Shown: positions 26,744 to 36,754, counted from the first letter of the stretch. The stretch: DNA of 64,000 bases from Methylotenera_A sp963701715 (GCA_963701715.1 CAVPAX010000006.1:62001-126000); one strand, 5' to 3'. The notes: generated by a model not told the origin, from the letters alone. Translations and numbers: made by a program.

Positions 26744-28093
26744 TTAGAATTTATCTTCTAGGCGCAACTCAACAAAAGCACGGTCACGCAATTCCCGCAA
26801 CCAGTCTTGGTAGGCCTCTTCAGATTTTCGTGTACGAATTTCTTGGCGAGCTTTCAGCCTGGATGCTTCTTTGGTCATATCTTGCTGACGGCGCTCCAAT
26901 ACTTGAATAACATGCCAACCAAAAGGTGAGAGTATGGGTTCACTGATTTCACCCAGCCCAAGTGCATTCATAGCTTTTTCAAAAGGCGGTACAGTGTCGC
27001 CAGGGTTTACCCATCCCAAATCACCTCCATTATTGGCGCTGCCATCTTCGGAATACTGTCGTGCTAATTCTTCAAATTTAGCACCGTTATCAAGACGTTC
27101 TTTGATGACATCCATTTTACGTTTGCCATCTTTTTCTGAAACTACTTCGCTAAGTTTTATTAATATATGGCGTGCGTGGGTTTGGCTGATGACCAATGAT
27201 GAGTTTCCACCGCGGCGGTTTGTTAGTTTTAATATATGGAAGCCATTCGGGCTGCGAATGGGAGGTGAAACTTCACCTGCCTGCATGTTTTTTAATGATT
27301 GCAGAAAAAGTGCGGGTAATTGCCCGCCATTCTTCCAGCCCATTGCTCCGCCTTCAAGCGCGTTGGGAGCATCCGACAAGGCTGCTGAAACTTGCGCAAA
27401 ACTTGCACCATCTGCCAGTTGTTTAAGCGCATCTTCAGTTTTTGTTTTGGCCTTCTGTAGATCTTCCGGCGAACTGTCTTCAGGTGTGCGAATCAAAATA
27501 TGTGAAATTTCAAATTCATCTTGTTCTTCACCGCGATTGGCCTGTGTAGTTAAGTAGTTGTCAATTTCACCTTCAGATACGTTCAGCCTATTGTCCACTT
27601 CACGCTCGCGCAGTCTTGCAATAGTGATTTCACTTCGAATATCTTCGCGAAACTTGCGCATGCTGATGCCATCTTTTTCAATTGCAGCTTTAAATTCATC
27701 CATGCTCATTTTGTTTTGGGCAGCAATACGTTCAATGGTTTTATCAAGTTGGGTATCATCAACCTTTAGGCCAGTTTGTGCGGCCAGCTGTAACTGCAAG
27801 CTATCCACAATAAGCCGCTCTAAAATTTGTTTTTGTAAAATATTTTGAGGTGGTAATTCTGTACCTTGTTTTTCGAGTTGTGCACTGACCGTTCGCATCC
27901 GATCTAAAAGCTCCTGCTCGGTAATGACACTTTGGTCGACAATGGCGATAATGCGGTCCATTTTGATAACTTCGTTGGTTTGTTTAGCTGCATTGGTTGC
28001 AGTGCCTTCAGCGGAAATGGCTAGGCAACAAGTAAATAACCCACTTAAAATCAATAAGTTAAATATATTTTTTGCTATGTTAAATAATTTCAT
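26744..28093 (-). CDS. surA: Periplasmic chaperone and peptidyl-prolyl isomerase SurA
   Basis: 449-aa exported chaperone for outer-membrane proteins such as LptD. Signal peptide (1-28), N-terminal SurA chaperone domain (about 42-180, IIAIVDQSVITEQELLDRM), two parvulin PPIC domains (about 195-300 beginning EISHILI, and about 305-415 beginning ARHILIK) and a C-terminal helix. Two PPIC domains is the standard SurA layout. ATG overlaps the lptD stop by 4 nt. Confidence 0.96.
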   Translation of the reverse strand: MKLFNIAKNIFNLLILSGLFTCCLAISAEGTATNAAKQTNEVIKMDRIIAIVDQSVITEQELLDRMRTVSAQLEKQGTELPPQNILQKQILERLIVDSLQLQLAAQTGLKVDDTQLDKTIERIAAQNKMSMDEFKAAIEKDGISMRKFREDIRSEITIARLREREVDNRLNVSEGEIDNYLTTQANRGEEQDEFEISHILIRTPEDSSPEDLQKAKTKTEDALKQLADGASFAQVSAALSDAPNALEGGAMGWKNGGQLPALFLQSLKNMQAGEVSPPIRSPNGFHILKLTNRRGGNSSLVISQTHARHILIKLSEVVSEKDGKRKMDVIKERLDNGAKFEELARQYSEDGSANNGGDLGWVNPGDTVPPFEKAMNALGLGEISEPILSPFGWHVIQVLERRQQDMTKEASRLKARQEIRTRKSEEAYQDWLRELRDRAFVELRLEDKF

Positions 28094-30525
28094 CGATTGT
28101 AATTCTGTTGTCTATAAATGTTAGGGATTTCGCTAGAACTCAGATAGCCAGGGATATCTCGCCTGAGTAAGTTAAGTGGGTTTGAGCCGATAGAGGCTAA
28201 ACCACCAAGTTCAAGTTGAAAGAATAGACCATAGTTTGCATCAGCAGTTGCAGTTTCTACACGCTGAATCACAGTCCGCGCTTGCCAGCAGCCGGCATCA
28301 TATTCCAAGCCGGCCAAACTTTCAATCAACCTGCCGTCACGAATAGAGTAGTCATATCGACCTACGCCGTACCAGCCGCGGCTAAGCGGCCATTGCCCGG
28401 AGATATTAATTTGTTCGAGGAAAGCTTCTGTATAACGATAACTTATGTTCAATAGCTTGCCAGGCTCAGGGTTGTACCGGGCAAGTACATTTGTGCGTAT
28501 CATGCCACTGTCATCGGTGTTGTATTGCCAGAATGCGTCTAAATTCCACTTGTTGGACAATCTGGCTGTGAGCGCGGCAATAATGTCAGAAGAGTTGTTC
28601 TGCGATTTTATGCCGCCAGGTAATACTACATTCTGGTCTTCAAAATAATAGCGTTGTCCAATTGTTGCCGCGATACGTTCTGCACCGGAATTCTTATCAA
28701 TCATGCGTGTGGTGAATGCCAAACTTAACTGGTTGGCGTTATTGATTCTATCATCTCCTGTGAACTGGTTCTCGGTAAACAGGGTGGTTAGATTTAGATC
28801 AGCCAACGCGGAGTCAAAGACCGGCAATAAATCTTGTTTTTTATCCGGGATATATACATAAAACATCCGTGGTTCAAACGTTTGAGTGTAGCTGTTTTTC
28901 ACAATGTTGACGTCACGCTCAAAATATAAACCACTGTCTAAACTGAAAATAGGTAAGGTTCGACTGTCGTTATTGTTACTGACGTTCGATCCGTTAATAT
29001 TAAAGTTATTATTCTGCAGACTATAATGTGTTGTGTGCAGGCCAACTTTAGGCGTAATAAAACCGTATGACTGGTTAAATGGCACGCTGATGCTTGGATA
29101 AACGGTTAAGCGGCTACCAGTGGCCGCAAGCGGTGCTTTTTTGTCGCGATCGAAATATGTCCACTGGCTATATAAGTCTGTATTGACGTAATCCCATTCT
29201 TTATTGGCGGTGAGTGTGAGTTGCGGCAAGCGCTCGTAGGGGAAATTGGTATCATCTAAAGTTTGATATTTCTGCACCAAGCCATTAAAGCGCCAAACAT
29301 CGCCGACATAATCCACACGGCCTTCTTGCGGCAAATTAACCCGGCTGGTGCTGATAATGCGTGTAGACATCTCAGAGAAATACTGGTCATCCGAAACCTT
29401 TTCAAGATTGTAGCCGGCTGACCAACCGTTGCTAAAACCATGGCTGTGACTAAGGTTGGCATAGTAGCGCCTTCCGCCATTCAGGCTGTCATCGTCCAGA
29501 TATTCCAGGCTATCAATGCCGGAATAAGTTTCGCCCAGATACCTGAATTCGCCTTGCATCTGCAAGCCGCGTTTACTCAGGTAGCGTGCGCCTACAGTGG
29601 CATCCATATCCGGCGCAATGTTAATGTAGTACGGAATTAAAGTTTCAAAACCACTGCGACTGGTGGTGCCGATGATGGGGGTTAACAGACCGGATTTACG
29701 CTCGTTGTTAAATGAAAAACTCATCCATGGCGTGTATAAAAGCGGCACACCTTTAAATTCTACATAAGCGTTTTTAGCCGTGCCAGATTGGGTGTAATCA
29801 TTCAACTCAATTTCTTTGGCCTTGATATACCAGTCATCAACCTCTGGCTCACAAGTGGTATATCGTGCATCTTGCAGACGCTTCTTATCTTGACCTTCAA
29901 ACAATATGGCTTTGGCGTCACCGCGGGATGAGTTAAACTTGGGGTCAATCGAAGCCTGCCCAATCGGTGTTGCAGGTTCGCGATAGCTATCCTGATAAAG
30001 TCGCGGGTTATCCGTCAGGCTGGTTTGGGTGTTGAGTAATTTTGATTGGGTATACACTCTTGGGTCATTGCGTGGTATGGATTCTCTTTGTGTCGAGCTG
30101 CTGATCTGTTTATTCAGGGTGATCGAAGCATCGCGCATCTCGCCGATACTTTCACTTAAGCGCATATTAAGTGCAGGACCGCGTATTTCGCTGTCGCCTA
30201 AATCAATACGCGCATTGCCTTCAACTTTCAATTCGTCATTTTGCACATCATATTCAATATTGTCGCCATAAATGTGCTGATCCCCCTTGCTGATGACCGC
30301 ATTGCCCGTGGCGCGCATTTTTCGGTCCAGATATAACTCTAGTTTGTCGCCCTCGATTTCAATCGCACCTGGCAGTGCGGTGGGCGGAATGGTTTCTGGG
30401 ATTTCAGAAAGCTCCATAGTAAGCGTTTCTGCAGATAAGGGTAAACCAAAGCTAATCAACAGAAATGTAGCGAGCGCAGCAAAAAAATACTTTGCGTAAT
30501 GAATGTTTGAATAATTGTAATGCAA
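28090..30525 (-). CDS. lptD: LPS assembly outer-membrane protein LptD
   Basis: 811-aa beta-barrel that with LptE inserts lipopolysaccharide into the outer leaflet. Signal peptide to about residue 30, OstA/LptA-like beta-jellyroll (about 55-130, GNAVISKGDQHIYGDNIEYD), then the LptD barrel. An unusual polar stretch of about 58 residues (about 142-200, rich in S/N/T/R) lies between the first jellyroll strands and the GDAKAILFEG strand. Only two cysteines are present (YTTCEPE and DAGCWQ), enough for one disulfide rather than the two of enteric LptD. TTG 30525 is the start with no evident ribosome site, so the N-terminus is uncertain. Confidence 0.94.
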   Translation of the reverse strand: MHYNYSNIHYAKYFFAALATFLLISFGLPLSAETLTMELSEIPETIPPTALPGAIEIEGDKLELYLDRKMRATGNAVISKGDQHIYGDNIEYDVQNDELKVEGNARIDLGDSEIRGPALNMRLSESIGEMRDASITLNKQISSSTQRESIPRNDPRVYTQSKLLNTQTSLTDNPRLYQDSYREPATPIGQASIDPKFNSSRGDAKAILFEGQDKKRLQDARYTTCEPEVDDWYIKAKEIELNDYTQSGTAKNAYVEFKGVPLLYTPWMSFSFNNERKSGLLTPIIGTTSRSGFETLIPYYINIAPDMDATVGARYLSKRGLQMQGEFRYLGETYSGIDSLEYLDDDSLNGGRRYYANLSHSHGFSNGWSAGYNLEKVSDDQYFSEMSTRIISTSRVNLPQEGRVDYVGDVWRFNGLVQKYQTLDDTNFPYERLPQLTLTANKEWDYVNTDLYSQWTYFDRDKKAPLAATGSRLTVYPSISVPFNQSYGFITPKVGLHTTHYSLQNNNFNINGSNVSNNNDSRTLPIFSLDSGLYFERDVNIVKNSYTQTFEPRMFYVYIPDKKQDLLPVFDSALADLNLTTLFTENQFTGDDRINNANQLSLAFTTRMIDKNSGAERIAATIGQRYYFEDQNVVLPGGIKSQNNSSDIIAALTARLSNKWNLDAFWQYNTDDSGMIRTNVLARYNPEPGKLLNISYRYTEAFLEQINISGQWPLSRGWYGVGRYDYSIRDGRLIESLAGLEYDAGCWQARTVIQRVETATADANYGLFFQLELGGLASIGSNPLNLLRRDIPGYLSSSEIPNIYRQQNYNR

Positions 30526-30652
30526 GGAGGTATTTAATTTAACTAAAAATCGTTTAAGTTATGTATTTTACGCATGAATGATAAAATCGCATAAATGCTT
30601 ATTTTAATCAATCAAAAAATGGCTTTGAAAGTCAATATTATAAAGGCTTGTA

Positions 30653-31648
30653 GTGGATAGAAAAACACAATTAGAAACATGGCTGAAAGAAACATTAAAT
30701 GCAAAGCCTTTTAAGTTAACCACTGCTTCAGCAGATGCCAGCTTCAGGCGTTATTTTCGTATACATTTGGAAGATAGCACGCTGATTGCGATGGATGCGC
30801 CACCGCCACAAGAAGACTGTGCGCCTTTTGTAAAAGTCGCGAAACTGTTTCTGGATGCAGGCTTGAATGTACCTGAAGTACTAGCGCAGGATTTAACGCA
30901 TGGTTTTTTGCTGCTAACGGATTTGGGTGACGATACTTATTTAAGTGCTCTTAATCACGATACGGCGCCTGGACTATATCTGAATGCAACGGATGCATTG
31001 ATTAAACTGCAATTGGCGAGCAAGCCAAATATTCTGCCTAAATATGACGAGGCCCTGCTCACGCGCGAGATGCAGTTATTTCCCGATTGGTATGTGGCAA
31101 AACACTTGCTAGCGGAATTAAACGCTGAACAGAAATCTTCATTAAAAAATACTTTCGATGTACTTAATAAAAACATTCTGGCGCAAGGTCAAGTTTATGT
31201 GCACCGCGATTATCATTCGCGCAATCTTATGCTTACAAAGCAAAATAACCCAGGGGTGCTGGATTTTCAGGATGCCGTTTATGGCGCCATTACATACGAT
31301 CTGGTGTCTTTGTTAAAAGACGCCTATATTGGCTGGGATGAAGAGCAAGTCATTGATTGGGCAGTGCGCTACTGGCAGCCCGCCAGAAAAGCCGGTCTGC
31401 CCGTACCTGTTGATTTCAGCGAGTTTTATCGTGATTTTGAATGGATGGGCGTGCAGCGGCATATCAAGGTGCTGGGTATATTTGCGCGACTTTGTCACAG
31501 AGACGGCAAGAGCGGCTACCTGAAGGACATGCCGCTGGTGATGAACTATCTGCGTAAAGTATGCGAGCGCTACATAGAATTGAGACCGATGCTGAAGTTG
31601 CTGAATCAGCTGGAAAATACGCAACCGCAGGTAGGATATACCTTTTGA
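30653..31648 (+). CDS. amgK: Anomeric MurNAc/GlcNAc kinase AmgK
   Basis: 331-aa aminoglycoside-phosphotransferase-fold kinase of peptidoglycan recycling; it phosphorylates N-acetylmuramate at C1. Catalytic loop VHRDYHSRNLM and metal loop VLDFQDAVYG are intact. The N-terminus SADASFRRYFR is typical. GTG 30653 follows an AAAGG site by 6 nt. Divergent from lptD and overlapping murU, the arrangement known for the Pseudomonas and beta-proteobacterial anabolic recycling shunt that bypasses fosfomycin-sensitive MurA. Confidence 0.9.
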   Translation: MDRKTQLETWLKETLNAKPFKLTTASADASFRRYFRIHLEDSTLIAMDAPPPQEDCAPFVKVAKLFLDAGLNVPEVLAQDLTHGFLLLTDLGDDTYLSALNHDTAPGLYLNATDALIKLQLASKPNILPKYDEALLTREMQLFPDWYVAKHLLAELNAEQKSSLKNTFDVLNKNILAQGQVYVHRDYHSRNLMLTKQNNPGVLDFQDAVYGAITYDLVSLLKDAYIGWDEEQVIDWAVRYWQPARKAGLPVPVDFSEFYRDFEWMGVQRHIKVLGIFARLCHRDGKSGYLKDMPLVMNYLRKVCERYIELRPMLKLLNQLENTQPQVGYTF

Positions 31649-32328
31649 AGGCCATGATACTAGCGGCTGGACGCGGTGAGCGGATGCGGCCTTTAACTGA
31701 CCATACGCCAAAACCTTTACTCAAGGTCGGTGGCAAGCCGCTCATTGTTTGGCATTTAGAGCGTTTGGCCAATGCAGGCTTTAAAGATGTTGTGATTAAT
31801 CACGCGCATTTGGGGGCGCAGATTGAAGGAGTCTTAGGCGATGGCGCAACTTGGAGTGTTTCGATTGCATATTCGCCTGAGAAAGTCGCGCTGGAAACTG
31901 CAGGCGGCATTGCAAATGCGTTAGATTTACTAGGTGGCGAGCCATTTTTAGTAGTGAATGGCGATATTTATACAGAGATGGATTTCAATAACATTGCCCT
32001 ACAGGCAAATATCCATGAGGTTTCCAGCCTTCTTCATTTGGTTATGGTGGATAATCCGCCGCAACACCTGAATGGCGATTTCGCGATTGAAAATAACATG
32101 TTGAAACATGTGGGTGAAAAAATGCTGACATTTTCTGGCGTGGGTGTGTATCACCCTGATTTGTTTAAAGACATTGTCAAAGGCGAGCCTGCAAAACTTT
32201 CACCGCTATTGCGTAAAGCGATTGACAATCATGCGGCTAGCGCCCAGTATTATCAAGGTGTTTGGCATGATATTGGCACGCCGGAACGTCTAAAGCAATT
32301 GGATGAGCATTTATTAAAACATGGTTAA
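31645..32328 (+). CDS. murU: N-acetylmuramate-1-phosphate uridylyltransferase MurU
   Basis: 227-aa nucleotidyltransferase that makes UDP-MurNAc from the AmgK product. Signature AAGRGERMRPLTDHTPKPLL, followed by VNGDIYTEMDF (metal Asp) and the GTPERL end. TTG 31645 overlaps the amgK stop by 4 nt and has a GTAGGA site 8 nt upstream; ATG 31654 is a close alternative. Forms a two-gene recycling unit with amgK. Confidence 0.92.
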   Translation: MKAMILAAGRGERMRPLTDHTPKPLLKVGGKPLIVWHLERLANAGFKDVVINHAHLGAQIEGVLGDGATWSVSIAYSPEKVALETAGGIANALDLLGGEPFLVVNGDIYTEMDFNNIALQANIHEVSSLLHLVMVDNPPQHLNGDFAIENNMLKHVGEKMLTFSGVGVYHPDLFKDIVKGEPAKLSPLLRKAIDNHAASAQYYQGVWHDIGTPERLKQLDEHLLKHG

Positions 32329-33625
32329 CTTAAAAGAATTTCAACTGCGACGCGCCCAGCTTCTGAGTAGAATGAGCGACGGTGTTGCCATCATCCCTAC
32401 GGCGTCTGAGGTAGTCCGCAATCGCGATAGCTATTATCCATATCGTTTTGACAGCTATTTTTATTATTTGACGGGTTTTACCGAACCGGAATCTGTACTG
32501 GTTCTAATCGCGGGTAAAGCGAGTAAATCAATACTATTTTGTCGCGACAAAGATACAGAACGCGAAATTTGGGATGGTTTTCGTTTTGGGCCAGAAGGCG
32601 CACTCAAGGAGTTTGGTTTTGATGAGGCTTATAGCATTAGCCAGTTAGGCGAATTGTTGCCTAAGTTAATGGCAAATCAAACCAAATTATTTTATAGCTT
32701 AGGCGCTGATTCAACTTGGGATGTCAAAGTAACGAACTGGCTAAACAAATTGAAAGAGCAAGTGCGCACTGGCGTTTCTACGCCAGAAAGCATTGTGGAT
32801 GTGCGCCAACTTATTGATAAACAACGTTTAATTAAAACGCCGTTTGAAATAGACTTAATGCGCCACTCCGCCAATATCGCCGCTGCAGCACATAACCGTG
32901 CCATGCAGTTCGTCAAGCCGAATAAAAAAGAATATGAAGTTGAAGCGGAATTTTTGCATGAGTTTTATCGAAATGGCGCACAGTCTCCTGCATACACCAG
33001 TATCGTTGCAGGCGGTTCCAATGCTTGCACCTTACATTACAACGCCAACAACTGCGTATTAAAAGAGGGTGATTTGTTGTTGGTTGATGCAGGCTGTGAG
33101 CTGGATGGTTATGCGTCTGACATTACCCGTACATTTCCAATCGATGGTAAATTCAGTGCGGTACAAAAAGATCTATACGAATTGGTGCTAAGTGCGCAAT
33201 TGGCGGCGATTGAAGCCGCTAAGCCGGGCAACCACTGGAACTTGCCACATGAAGCAGCATTAAATATATTAATACAAGGCTTTATCGATTTTAAATTATG
33301 CAAGGGTACTAAAGAAGCCGTGCAGGAAAATGGCGACTACCGTCAGTTTTATATGCACCGCACAGGACATTGGCTTGGGCTGGATGTGCATGACGCCGGT
33401 GACTACAAAGACAAAGAAGGTAACTGGGTCAAGTTGCAAGCTGGCAATACGCTGACTGTCGAACCGGGCTGCTATGTGCGGCCTGCAGATAATGTGCCTA
33501 AACATTTTTGGAATATCGGAATCCGCATCGAAGACGATGTGCTAATTACAAAAACAGGCAACGAAGTTTTGACCAAGAACGCAGTGAAAAGCATCGTTGA
33601 TATTGAAACCTTGATGAAAAGCTAA
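32321..33625 (+). CDS. pepP: Xaa-Pro aminopeptidase PepP
   Basis: 434-aa metalloprotease removing an N-terminal residue before proline. N-terminal aminopeptidase-P domain (about 1-135), C-terminal pita-bread domain. The five metal ligands are visible: Asp in LLVDAGCE, Asp in YASDITR, His in HRTGHWLG, Glu in VEPGCYV and Glu in IRIEDDV. Overlaps murU by 8 nt and ubiH by one base. The pepP-ubiH pairing is common in proteobacteria. Confidence 0.95.
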   Translation: MVNLKEFQLRRAQLLSRMSDGVAIIPTASEVVRNRDSYYPYRFDSYFYYLTGFTEPESVLVLIAGKASKSILFCRDKDTEREIWDGFRFGPEGALKEFGFDEAYSISQLGELLPKLMANQTKLFYSLGADSTWDVKVTNWLNKLKEQVRTGVSTPESIVDVRQLIDKQRLIKTPFEIDLMRHSANIAAAAHNRAMQFVKPNKKEYEVEAEFLHEFYRNGAQSPAYTSIVAGGSNACTLHYNANNCVLKEGDLLLVDAGCELDGYASDITRTFPIDGKFSAVQKDLYELVLSAQLAAIEAAKPGNHWNLPHEAALNILIQGFIDFKLCKGTKEAVQENGDYRQFYMHRTGHWLGLDVHDAGDYKDKEGNWVKLQAGNTLTVEPGCYVRPADNVPKHFWNIGIRIEDDVLITKTGNEVLTKNAVKSIVDIETLMKS

Positions 33626-34779
33626 TGCAAACGCAAGAGATTATCATTGTTGGCGGTGGACCAGTGGGTGCGGTTTTAGCGCTAGCGTTACAGCAGCAAG
33701 GCATAGCTTTTACAGTGCTGGAGGCAAGACCCAAAGGGGCTTCGTATCAAGACAAGCGTGCGCTGGCGCTTTCTTACGGTAGTCGGTTGATATTAGAAAA
33801 GCTTGGCGTATGGGATGTAGTCGCTGTAGAGGCAACAGCGATTAATACCATTCATATTTCACAGCGCAGCGGGCTAGGCCGCACTAAATTAAACGCTAGT
33901 GAACACAATTTACCTGCTTTGGGTTATGTACTGTCTTACGGTGCCTTGACTGCAGCAATAGATAAATTTTTAGATACAGAAAAAGTGCTGTATGAAGCAG
34001 AGGCCATAGAAATAAAGCCTGGAGGAATTGCAGCTGAAGTGACTTATAGTCAATCTGGACGAACGGTAATGCTTAACAGTCCATTAGTGGTGGTGGCTGA
34101 TGGGGGGCGCAGTTTAAGTGGCATAGAGGGTGTTCAGCGAGAGACTAAGGAATATGGACATGATGCGCTGGTGAGCAAAGTACAGGCCGAATTGCCACAT
34201 CATAATATCGCGTACGAACGTTTTACGCCACAAGGTCCTATGGCATTATTGCCAAATGGCACACGCGACTTTTCACTTGTCTGGACAGGCGAAAAAACCA
34301 GTGTAGAAAAACTTTCGGCACTTGATGATGCAACATTTTTAGCTCAGCTACACATGGCTTTTGGCGATCGTGTCGGCAAGTTTTTGAGTGTAGAAAAGCG
34401 CATGACCTTCCCACTTAAATTAAGTATTTTGAATCCAGCAGTTGCACCGCATCTTGTGGTGATTGGCAATGCTGCCCAAACTATGCATCCTGTAGCAGGC
34501 CAAGGGTTTAACGTGGGCTTGCGTGATGCCTGGACTTTGGCAGATTTGATATTTGACACACCGCAATATGCGCTGGGAAACCCGGAAATGCTTGAAAATT
34601 ACAACCAGAAACGTAAGCGTGACAAGCGCGGTGGGATTATGTTTACTGATTTATTGGTGAATATGTTTACCAATGACTGGATTGGGCTGTCTAGCCTGCG
34701 TGGTGCCGGCCTTGGCGCGTTGGAACTGCTGAAACCAGCTAAAAGCTTTTTGGTCGACAAAATGAGTTTTGGTAAATAA
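33625..34779 (+). CDS. ubiH: FAD-dependent ubiquinone hydroxylase UbiH
   Basis: 384-aa class A flavoprotein monooxygenase of ubiquinone ring hydroxylation. FAD-binding IIVGGGPVGAVLALAL at the N-terminus, the ADGGRSLS (DG) motif mid-protein, and second FAD motif GNAAQTMHPVAGQGFNVGLRD. ATG overlaps the pepP stop (TAATG). The assignment to UbiH rather than a sister hydroxylase rests on the pepP-ubiH order and the GNAAQTLHP-like motif; exact ring position is inferred. Confidence 0.88.
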   Translation: MQTQEIIIVGGGPVGAVLALALQQQGIAFTVLEARPKGASYQDKRALALSYGSRLILEKLGVWDVVAVEATAINTIHISQRSGLGRTKLNASEHNLPALGYVLSYGALTAAIDKFLDTEKVLYEAEAIEIKPGGIAAEVTYSQSGRTVMLNSPLVVVADGGRSLSGIEGVQRETKEYGHDALVSKVQAELPHHNIAYERFTPQGPMALLPNGTRDFSLVWTGEKTSVEKLSALDDATFLAQLHMAFGDRVGKFLSVEKRMTFPLKLSILNPAVAPHLVVIGNAAQTMHPVAGQGFNVGLRDAWTLADLIFDTPQYALGNPEMLENYNQKRKRDKRGGIMFTDLLVNMFTNDWIGLSSLRGAGLGALELLKPAKSFLVDKMSFGK

Positions 34780-35948
34780 TGGCTCAAATTAATACCGATA
34801 TTATTGTGGTAGGCGCAGGACTGGTAGGGCTTTCAGCGGCGATTGCATTTGCTAAGCAAGATAGAAAAGTTGTGCTGATTGATGCAAAAAAACCGATAAT
34901 CAAAAAACGCCAGCCTTGGGATGAGCGCATCTATGCAATCACGCCTGGATCAGAAGCTTGGCTTAAGGCGCAAGATGTATGGACAGAGGTGGATCTAGAC
35001 CGTGTCAATGCGATTCACGCTATGCACCTATGGGATGAAGTGGGTACGGAGCCAGTTATATTGAGTGATAATGATGCTAATTTGCCAAAATTAGGCGTGA
35101 TTATTGAAAGCCAAAATCTGATGTACGCCTTATGGCAAAAAATTGATACCTTAGATGTGACTGTCATTACCGATGCTAAATGTAAGTTTCTGGAGAATAT
35201 TGGACAACACATCCGACTCAATCTGGAAGACGATACTACAATTGCGGCAAAATTATTAGTTGCGGCTGATGGTGTCAACTCTTGGGTTCGGCAGCAAGCT
35301 GATATAGCACTTAAGCAAAAAGTTTTTAATCAAACAGCAATAGTTGCAAACTTTATCGCGGCAGAAGATCATCAAAATATCGCAAGGCAATGGTTTGCTC
35401 CTCACGAAGCTTTGGCATTATTACCTTTGCCGGAGAAATATGTTTCGATGGTATGGTCTATGTCAACAGAAAGAGCAATTGAACTGTTAACGTTATCAAG
35501 CGAGGATTTGGCAGAGAAGGTGGCAACAAGATCAGGAAATGTGCTTGGTGGTTTACAGATTGAGGGCAATGCGTTGTCGTTTACTTTAAACCAGCAAACC
35601 GCAATGCAGCTGGTGACGGAGCGTATTGCGCTGGTGGGGGATGCGGCGCACCAAGTTCATCCAATGGCGGGGCAGGGCGTGAATCTCGGTTTTAGAGATG
35701 TGATAGAATTGGATGGTCTATTGTCTGCATCGCATGCATTGCAGGATATTGGCGAGACTACCTTTTTACGCAAATATGAGCGTAGCAGGTGGGCAGACAT
35801 AGCCAAAATGAATATCTTGACTACAAAATTGGACCAATTATTTGCAAGCGATTTCAATTTAATGAAAAAATGCGCGCATTGGGGATTTAAGCAACTTAAT
35901 CATCATATAGTAATCAAAAAGCTATTAATACAACAGGCAGTTGCATAA
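34779..35948 (+). CDS. Second UbiH/UbiF/COQ6-family FAD hydroxylase
   Basis: 389 aa, paralogous to the upstream gene and joined to it by a one-base overlap. FAD motif IIVVGAGLVGLSAAIAF, mid-protein AADGVNSWVRQ, and GDAAHQVHPMAGQGVNLGFRD. Most likely hydroxylates another position of the ubiquinone ring (UbiF/UbiI-type or a bacterial UbiL/UbiM-type). The sequence alone does not fix regiospecificity, so no symbol is given. Part of the amgK to dsbC co-directional run. Confidence 0.85.
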   Translation: MAQINTDIIVVGAGLVGLSAAIAFAKQDRKVVLIDAKKPIIKKRQPWDERIYAITPGSEAWLKAQDVWTEVDLDRVNAIHAMHLWDEVGTEPVILSDNDANLPKLGVIIESQNLMYALWQKIDTLDVTVITDAKCKFLENIGQHIRLNLEDDTTIAAKLLVAADGVNSWVRQQADIALKQKVFNQTAIVANFIAAEDHQNIARQWFAPHEALALLPLPEKYVSMVWSMSTERAIELLTLSSEDLAEKVATRSGNVLGGLQIEGNALSFTLNQQTAMQLVTERIALVGDAAHQVHPMAGQGVNLGFRDVIELDGLLSASHALQDIGETTFLRKYERSRWADIAKMNILTTKLDQLFASDFNLMKKCAHWGFKQLNHHIVIKKLLIQQAVA

Positions 35949-35969
35949 CTCGCTGAATAGAAAGAAAAA

Positions 35970-36704
35970 ATGAAAATCAAACCCATGAAATTTAAACAAT
36001 TAGCTGTGCTATCTTTGTCGGTGCTAAGTCAATTTGCATTCGCGGACGAAGCAAGTCTTAAAAAAGCTATCGAAGCAGCTTATCCGAAATTTAAAGTAGA
36101 AAGTGTCGTTAAAACCCCTTATAGCGGCTTGTATGAAGTATTCATGGGCGGGCAAATCGTTTATACCGATGAAAAGCTCACCTTTTTAATCGCCGAGGGT
36201 CGGTTAGTTGATCCTAAAACTAAAAAAGATGTGACCGGTGAGCGTTTAGAGGAGTTAACTAAAATTGATTTTAATAGCTTGCCATTGGACCAGGCGATTA
36301 AAGTGGTGAAAGGCAATGGCAGCCGCAAGTTGGTCGTATTTTCTGACGTGGACTGCCCTTATTGTAAGCGCTTAGAACAAAATGAGCTAAGCAATATTAG
36401 TGATGTAACGGTTTATACTTTTTTATACCCAATAGTTCAATTACACCCTGATGCCCCAGCCAAATCTAAATCAATCTGGTGTGCAAGCAATCGCGTAAAA
36501 GCTTGGAATGACTGGATATTTAATAATAAATTGCCAGCGGTAGCAGCTAATTGTGAGGTACCTTTAGAGCGTGTCGGCGAATTAGCCAGAAAAATAGGTG
36601 TGACGAGTACGCCCACCCTCATTTTTTCTGATGGTAAACGCATGATGGGGGCGCAACCTTATAAGGAAATTGAGAGGTATATGCAGGCGGCAGTAAAAAA
36701 ATAG
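35970..36704 (+). CDS. dsbC: Thiol:disulfide isomerase DsbC
   Basis: 244-aa periplasmic disulfide isomerase. Signal peptide to about residue 25 (AFADEAS), N-terminal dimerisation domain (about 26-85), thioredoxin fold with active-site CPYC in SDVDCPYCKRLEQ and cis-Pro loop TSTPTLIF. A second Cys pair (WCAS and NCEV) is also conserved in DsbC. It closes the run started by amgK and is followed by a bidirectional terminator. LptD disulfide maturation is a possible client role (inference). Confidence 0.95.
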   Translation: MKIKPMKFKQLAVLSLSVLSQFAFADEASLKKAIEAAYPKFKVESVVKTPYSGLYEVFMGGQIVYTDEKLTFLIAEGRLVDPKTKKDVTGERLEELTKIDFNSLPLDQAIKVVKGNGSRKLVVFSDVDCPYCKRLEQNELSNISDVTVYTFLYPIVQLHPDAPAKSKSIWCASNRVKAWNDWIFNNKLPAVAANCEVPLERVGELARKIGVTSTPTLIFSDGKRMMGAQPYKEIERYMQAAVKK

Positions 36705-36716
36705 TTCGCTGAATTG

Positions 36717-36754
36717 AAAAAGGCATGACTCCTTGGAGGAGCCATGCCTTTTTT
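36717..36754. terminator. Bidirectional terminator between dsbC and pilC
   Basis: Inverted repeat with stem AAGGCATG(A/G)CTCC around a TTGG loop, A-run on the left and T-run on the right, so it can stop transcription of dsbC (+) and pilC (-). Confidence 0.88.
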
